Below are positions 7,935-8,795 of a stretch of DNA of 8,795 nt, one piece after another (the stretch's first letter is position 1; each line of letters starts with the position of its first letter). The notes under the pieces were generated by a model, which saw nothing but the letters and a program-made list of their open reading frames with translations, ran no database searches and had not been told where the DNA came from. A program made the translations under genes and the position numbers. The stretch comes from an uncultured Akkermansia sp. (GTDB taxonomy: Bacteria; Verrucomicrobiota; Verrucomicrobiia; Verrucomicrobiales; Akkermansiaceae), in assembly GCA_900766865.1 (NCBI GenBank), contig CAAFXA010000325.1, forward strand, positions 1 to 8,795. The letters are read 5' to 3'.

Positions 7935-7965
7935 ATCTTATGCCTGTTTTTGCGAAATTTGTCAA
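7935..7965 (-). promoter_or_regulatory. promoter of the membrane acyltransferase gene
   Basis: Minus strand: perfect -35 TTGACA (7965-7960). The -10 is either CATAAG (7942-7937) after 17 nt or TAAGAT (7940-7935) after 19 nt; each matches 4/6, and the second fits TAnnnT. ATG 7929 follows after 7 or 5 nt, so a leaderless mRNA is expected. Confidence 0.6.
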
Positions 7966-7995
7966 GAAAATTATTTTTAGTGCATGCTAACTTTT

Positions 7996-8010
7996 TTAGA
8001 AAAAATCTAA
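7996..8010. promoter_or_regulatory. possible Fur/PerR-type operator upstream of the peroxiredoxin
   Basis: TTAGAAAAAATCTAA has 5-bp perfect arms around AAAAA and matches the B. subtilis PerR box (TTATAATNATTATAA) at 10 of 14 defined positions. Flanking T and A runs extend the symmetry (about 7991-8017). It lies between divergent promoters and just upstream of the proposed peroxiredoxin -35. A chance match is possible because the region is very AT-rich. Confidence 0.4.
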
Positions 8011-8018
8011 GAAAAAGC

Positions 8019-8047
8019 TTGCAATGTGATAGGAATTGTAGTAAAAC
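8019..8047 (+). promoter_or_regulatory. possible promoter of the peroxiredoxin gene
   Basis: TTGCAA (8019-8024, 4/6), 17-nt spacer, TAAAAC (8042-8047, 4/6). This would put +1 near 8054 and give a leader of about 65 nt. A competing pair, TTGCGA (7950-7955) and TATTTT (7972-7977) with a 16-nt spacer, lies upstream. Neither is strong, in line with a gene that may need an activator. Confidence 0.35.
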
Positions 8048-8076
8048 TTGCTCAGCAAGTTCGGGCAAGCCCCGAA
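8045..8076 (+). repeat. two adjacent inverted repeats in the peroxiredoxin leader region
   Basis: AACTTGC-TCA-GCAAGTT (8045-8061) is a perfect 7-3-7 palindrome, and TTCGGG-CAAGC-CCCGAA (8060-8076) is a second perfect 6-bp hairpin sharing its first two bases. The CTTGC arm could also pair with a second GCAAG at 8065-8069. They could be RNA hairpins or, for the first, a DNA operator near +1. There is no T tract, so they are not a terminator. Confidence 0.5.
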
Positions 8077-8103
8077 AGAGAAAACTCAGAACAACAAAAA
8101 CAG

Positions 8104-8109
8104 AAAGGA
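8104..8109 (+). promoter_or_regulatory. Shine-Dalgarno site of the peroxiredoxin gene
   Basis: AAAGGA lies 9 nt before ATG 8119, in an A-rich unstructured stretch. It fixes the start against the in-frame GTG at 8026 and is the only convincing ribosome site among the six genes. Confidence 0.8.
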
Positions 8110-8118
8110 ACAAACAAC

Positions 8119-8703
8119 ATGTTAGTAGGAAAGAAAGCACCGGAGTTCGTAGCGAACGCAGTCGTGAATGGTGAGATTCAGAGCGAGTTCAGTCTGGAGC
8201 AATACCAGGGCAAGCAGTATGTGCTGCTGTTCTTCTATCCGAAGGATTTCACATTTGTGTGCCCGACGGAGCTCATTGGTTTCCAGAATGCCCTGGGCGA
8301 GTTCGAGAAGCGCAACACGGCGGTGGTAGGTTGCTCTACGGACAGCGAGTTCTGCCACTGGGCCTGGTGCAATACGCCGAGGGAGCAGGGTGGTATTCAG
8401 GGGGTGACCTATCCGCTTGTGGCTGATATCAACAAGAGCGTGGCATCCAGCTATGAGGTACTGGCTGAGGACGGCGACCGTGTGGCTTACCGCGGACTGT
8501 TCCTTATCGACAAGGAAGGCATTGTACGCCACATGCTGGTGAATGATATGCCGCTGGGGCGCTCTATCGACGAGGCCATCCGCATTGTGGATGCCCTGCA
8601 GCACTTCGAACAGTTTGGCGAAGTGTGCCCCATGGGCTGGCACAAAGGGGCTGATGCCATGAAGCCGTCCCACGAGGGCGTGGCGGACTATCTGAGCCGC
8701 TGA
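8119..8703 (+). CDS. typical 2-Cys peroxiredoxin (AhpC/Prx1 type)
   Basis: A cytoplasmic thiol peroxidase of 194 aa that reduces H2O2, organic peroxides and possibly peroxynitrite. The peroxidatic site is FYPKDFTFVCPTE, with C48 and T45; the supporting arginine is R125 (YRGLFLID). The resolving cysteine C170 is in EVCPMGW, and the tail keeps the Prx1-type KPSHEGVADYLS pattern, so length and layout fit a typical 2-Cys enzyme. Three more cysteines (C72, C79, C84) lie in GCSTDSEFCHWAWC; family members usually have Ser-His and a hydrophobic residue at the last two. No dedicated reductase (AhpF, thioredoxin reductase) is in the window. The start is set by the conserved N-terminus and the Shine-Dalgarno site. 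Regulation by a peroxide sensor is suggested by the upstream palindromes. No terminator is visible after the stop; a group II intron end lies 34 nt downstream, in the opposite orientation. Confidence 0.95.
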   Translation: MLVGKKAPEFVANAVVNGEIQSEFSLEQYQGKQYVLLFFYPKDFTFVCPTELIGFQNALGEFEKRNTAVVGCSTDSEFCHWAWCNTPREQGGIQGVTYPLVADINKSVASSYEVLAEDGDRVAYRGLFLIDKEGIVRHMLVNDMPLGRSIDEAIRIVDALQHFEQFGEVCPMGWHKGADAMKPSHEGVADYLSR

Positions 8704-8737
8704 GCCCCCATAGAAAATCGTTCATAAGACAAGAGGA

Positions 8738-8795
8738 ATCGAGTAGGGGGACTTTCGTCCCCCTCTCACACCACCGCACGTGCCATTTATGGCAT
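8738..8795 (-). mobile_element. 3' end of a group II intron (end of domain V, domain VI, 3' splice site)
   Basis: Read on the minus strand from the right edge. The sequence enters in the distal part of domain V: a TGCCA-TAAA-TGGCA tip, then CGTGCGGTGGTGTGAG, the 3' arm. Domain VI (8767-8741) follows: GAG pairs with CTC, A with T, and GGGGGAC with GTCCCCC, closed by a GAAA tetraloop. One A (8744) is left unpaired, exactly 7 nt from a proposed intron end ...CGAT at 8738; this is the branch-point geometry of group II introns. The body and any intron-encoded reverse transcriptase would lie to the right, outside the window. The 3' exon starts near 8737, in the spacer after the peroxiredoxin stop. 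The class cannot be fixed without the rest of domain V. Confidence 0.78.

Noticed and set aside
8026..8118. GTG start giving the peroxiredoxin 31 more residues
   Set aside because: The added residues are unlike the family, the stretch contains the palindromic leader, and AAAGGA with a 9-nt gap points to ATG 8119.
8746..8763. GC hairpin with a GAAA loop as an intrinsic terminator
   Set aside because: No T tract follows on either strand (TACTCGATT on minus, TCTCACACC on plus). The bulged A and the adjoining domain V arm fit a group II intron end instead.

Overview
The window is GC-rich, densely coded bacterial chromosome. It carries six protein genes, of which one is cut by the left edge, and the 3' end of a group II intron at the right edge. 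The gene content (a full-type HrpA helicase, an AguB-type amidase, an HGSNAT/DUF5009-like membrane acetyltransferase, an ankyrin-repeat protein, a C_GCAxxG_C_C redox protein and a typical 2-Cys peroxiredoxin) suggests a Gram-negative, possibly host-associated or anaerobic bacterium. The promoters look like ordinary sigma-70 sites (TTGACA, about 17 nt, TAnnnT) and not like the Bacteroidota type. A Verrucomicrobiota-like source would fit, but this is a guess and no marker gene fixes the taxon.

Layout. Positions 1-5409 (minus) look like one operon, aguB then a Gfo/Idh/MocA oxidoreductase then hrpA, with gaps of 11 and 13 nt. A 303-nt gap holds two divergent promoters. Next comes a small cysteine-rich redox protein (5713-6042, plus), which converges on an ankyrin-repeat gene (6116-6745, minus); the two share a bidirectional terminator at 6065-6102. 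A membrane acyltransferase-like gene (6853-7929, minus) lies upstream of the ankyrin gene. It is divergent from a peroxiredoxin gene (8119-8703, plus), and the 189-nt region between them contains palindromes. From 8738 to the right edge, the minus strand reads as the last part of a group II intron: the 3' part of domain V, a complete domain VI with a bulged branch-point A, and the 3' splice site.

The most notable pattern is translational. Each of the four genes or operons that begins a minus- or plus-strand transcript outside the peroxiredoxin has a good -35/-10 pair, with the -10 ending only 5-10 nt before the ATG. These mRNAs should therefore be leaderless or nearly so, and none has a Shine-Dalgarno sequence. 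Only the peroxiredoxin has a real leader and an AAGGA ribosome site, and its upstream region holds a Fur/PerR-box-like inverted repeat and a 7-3-7 palindrome, as expected for a stress-regulated gene. In two cases a TTG that could be taken as a start codon is actually the first three bases of the -35 hexamer.

Functional links between the genes are loose. Polyamine synthesis (aguB) and RNA helicase function (hrpA) share a transcript with an oxidoreductase of unknown substrate. The peroxiredoxin and the C_GCAxxG protein are both thiol redox proteins but are not in one operon.
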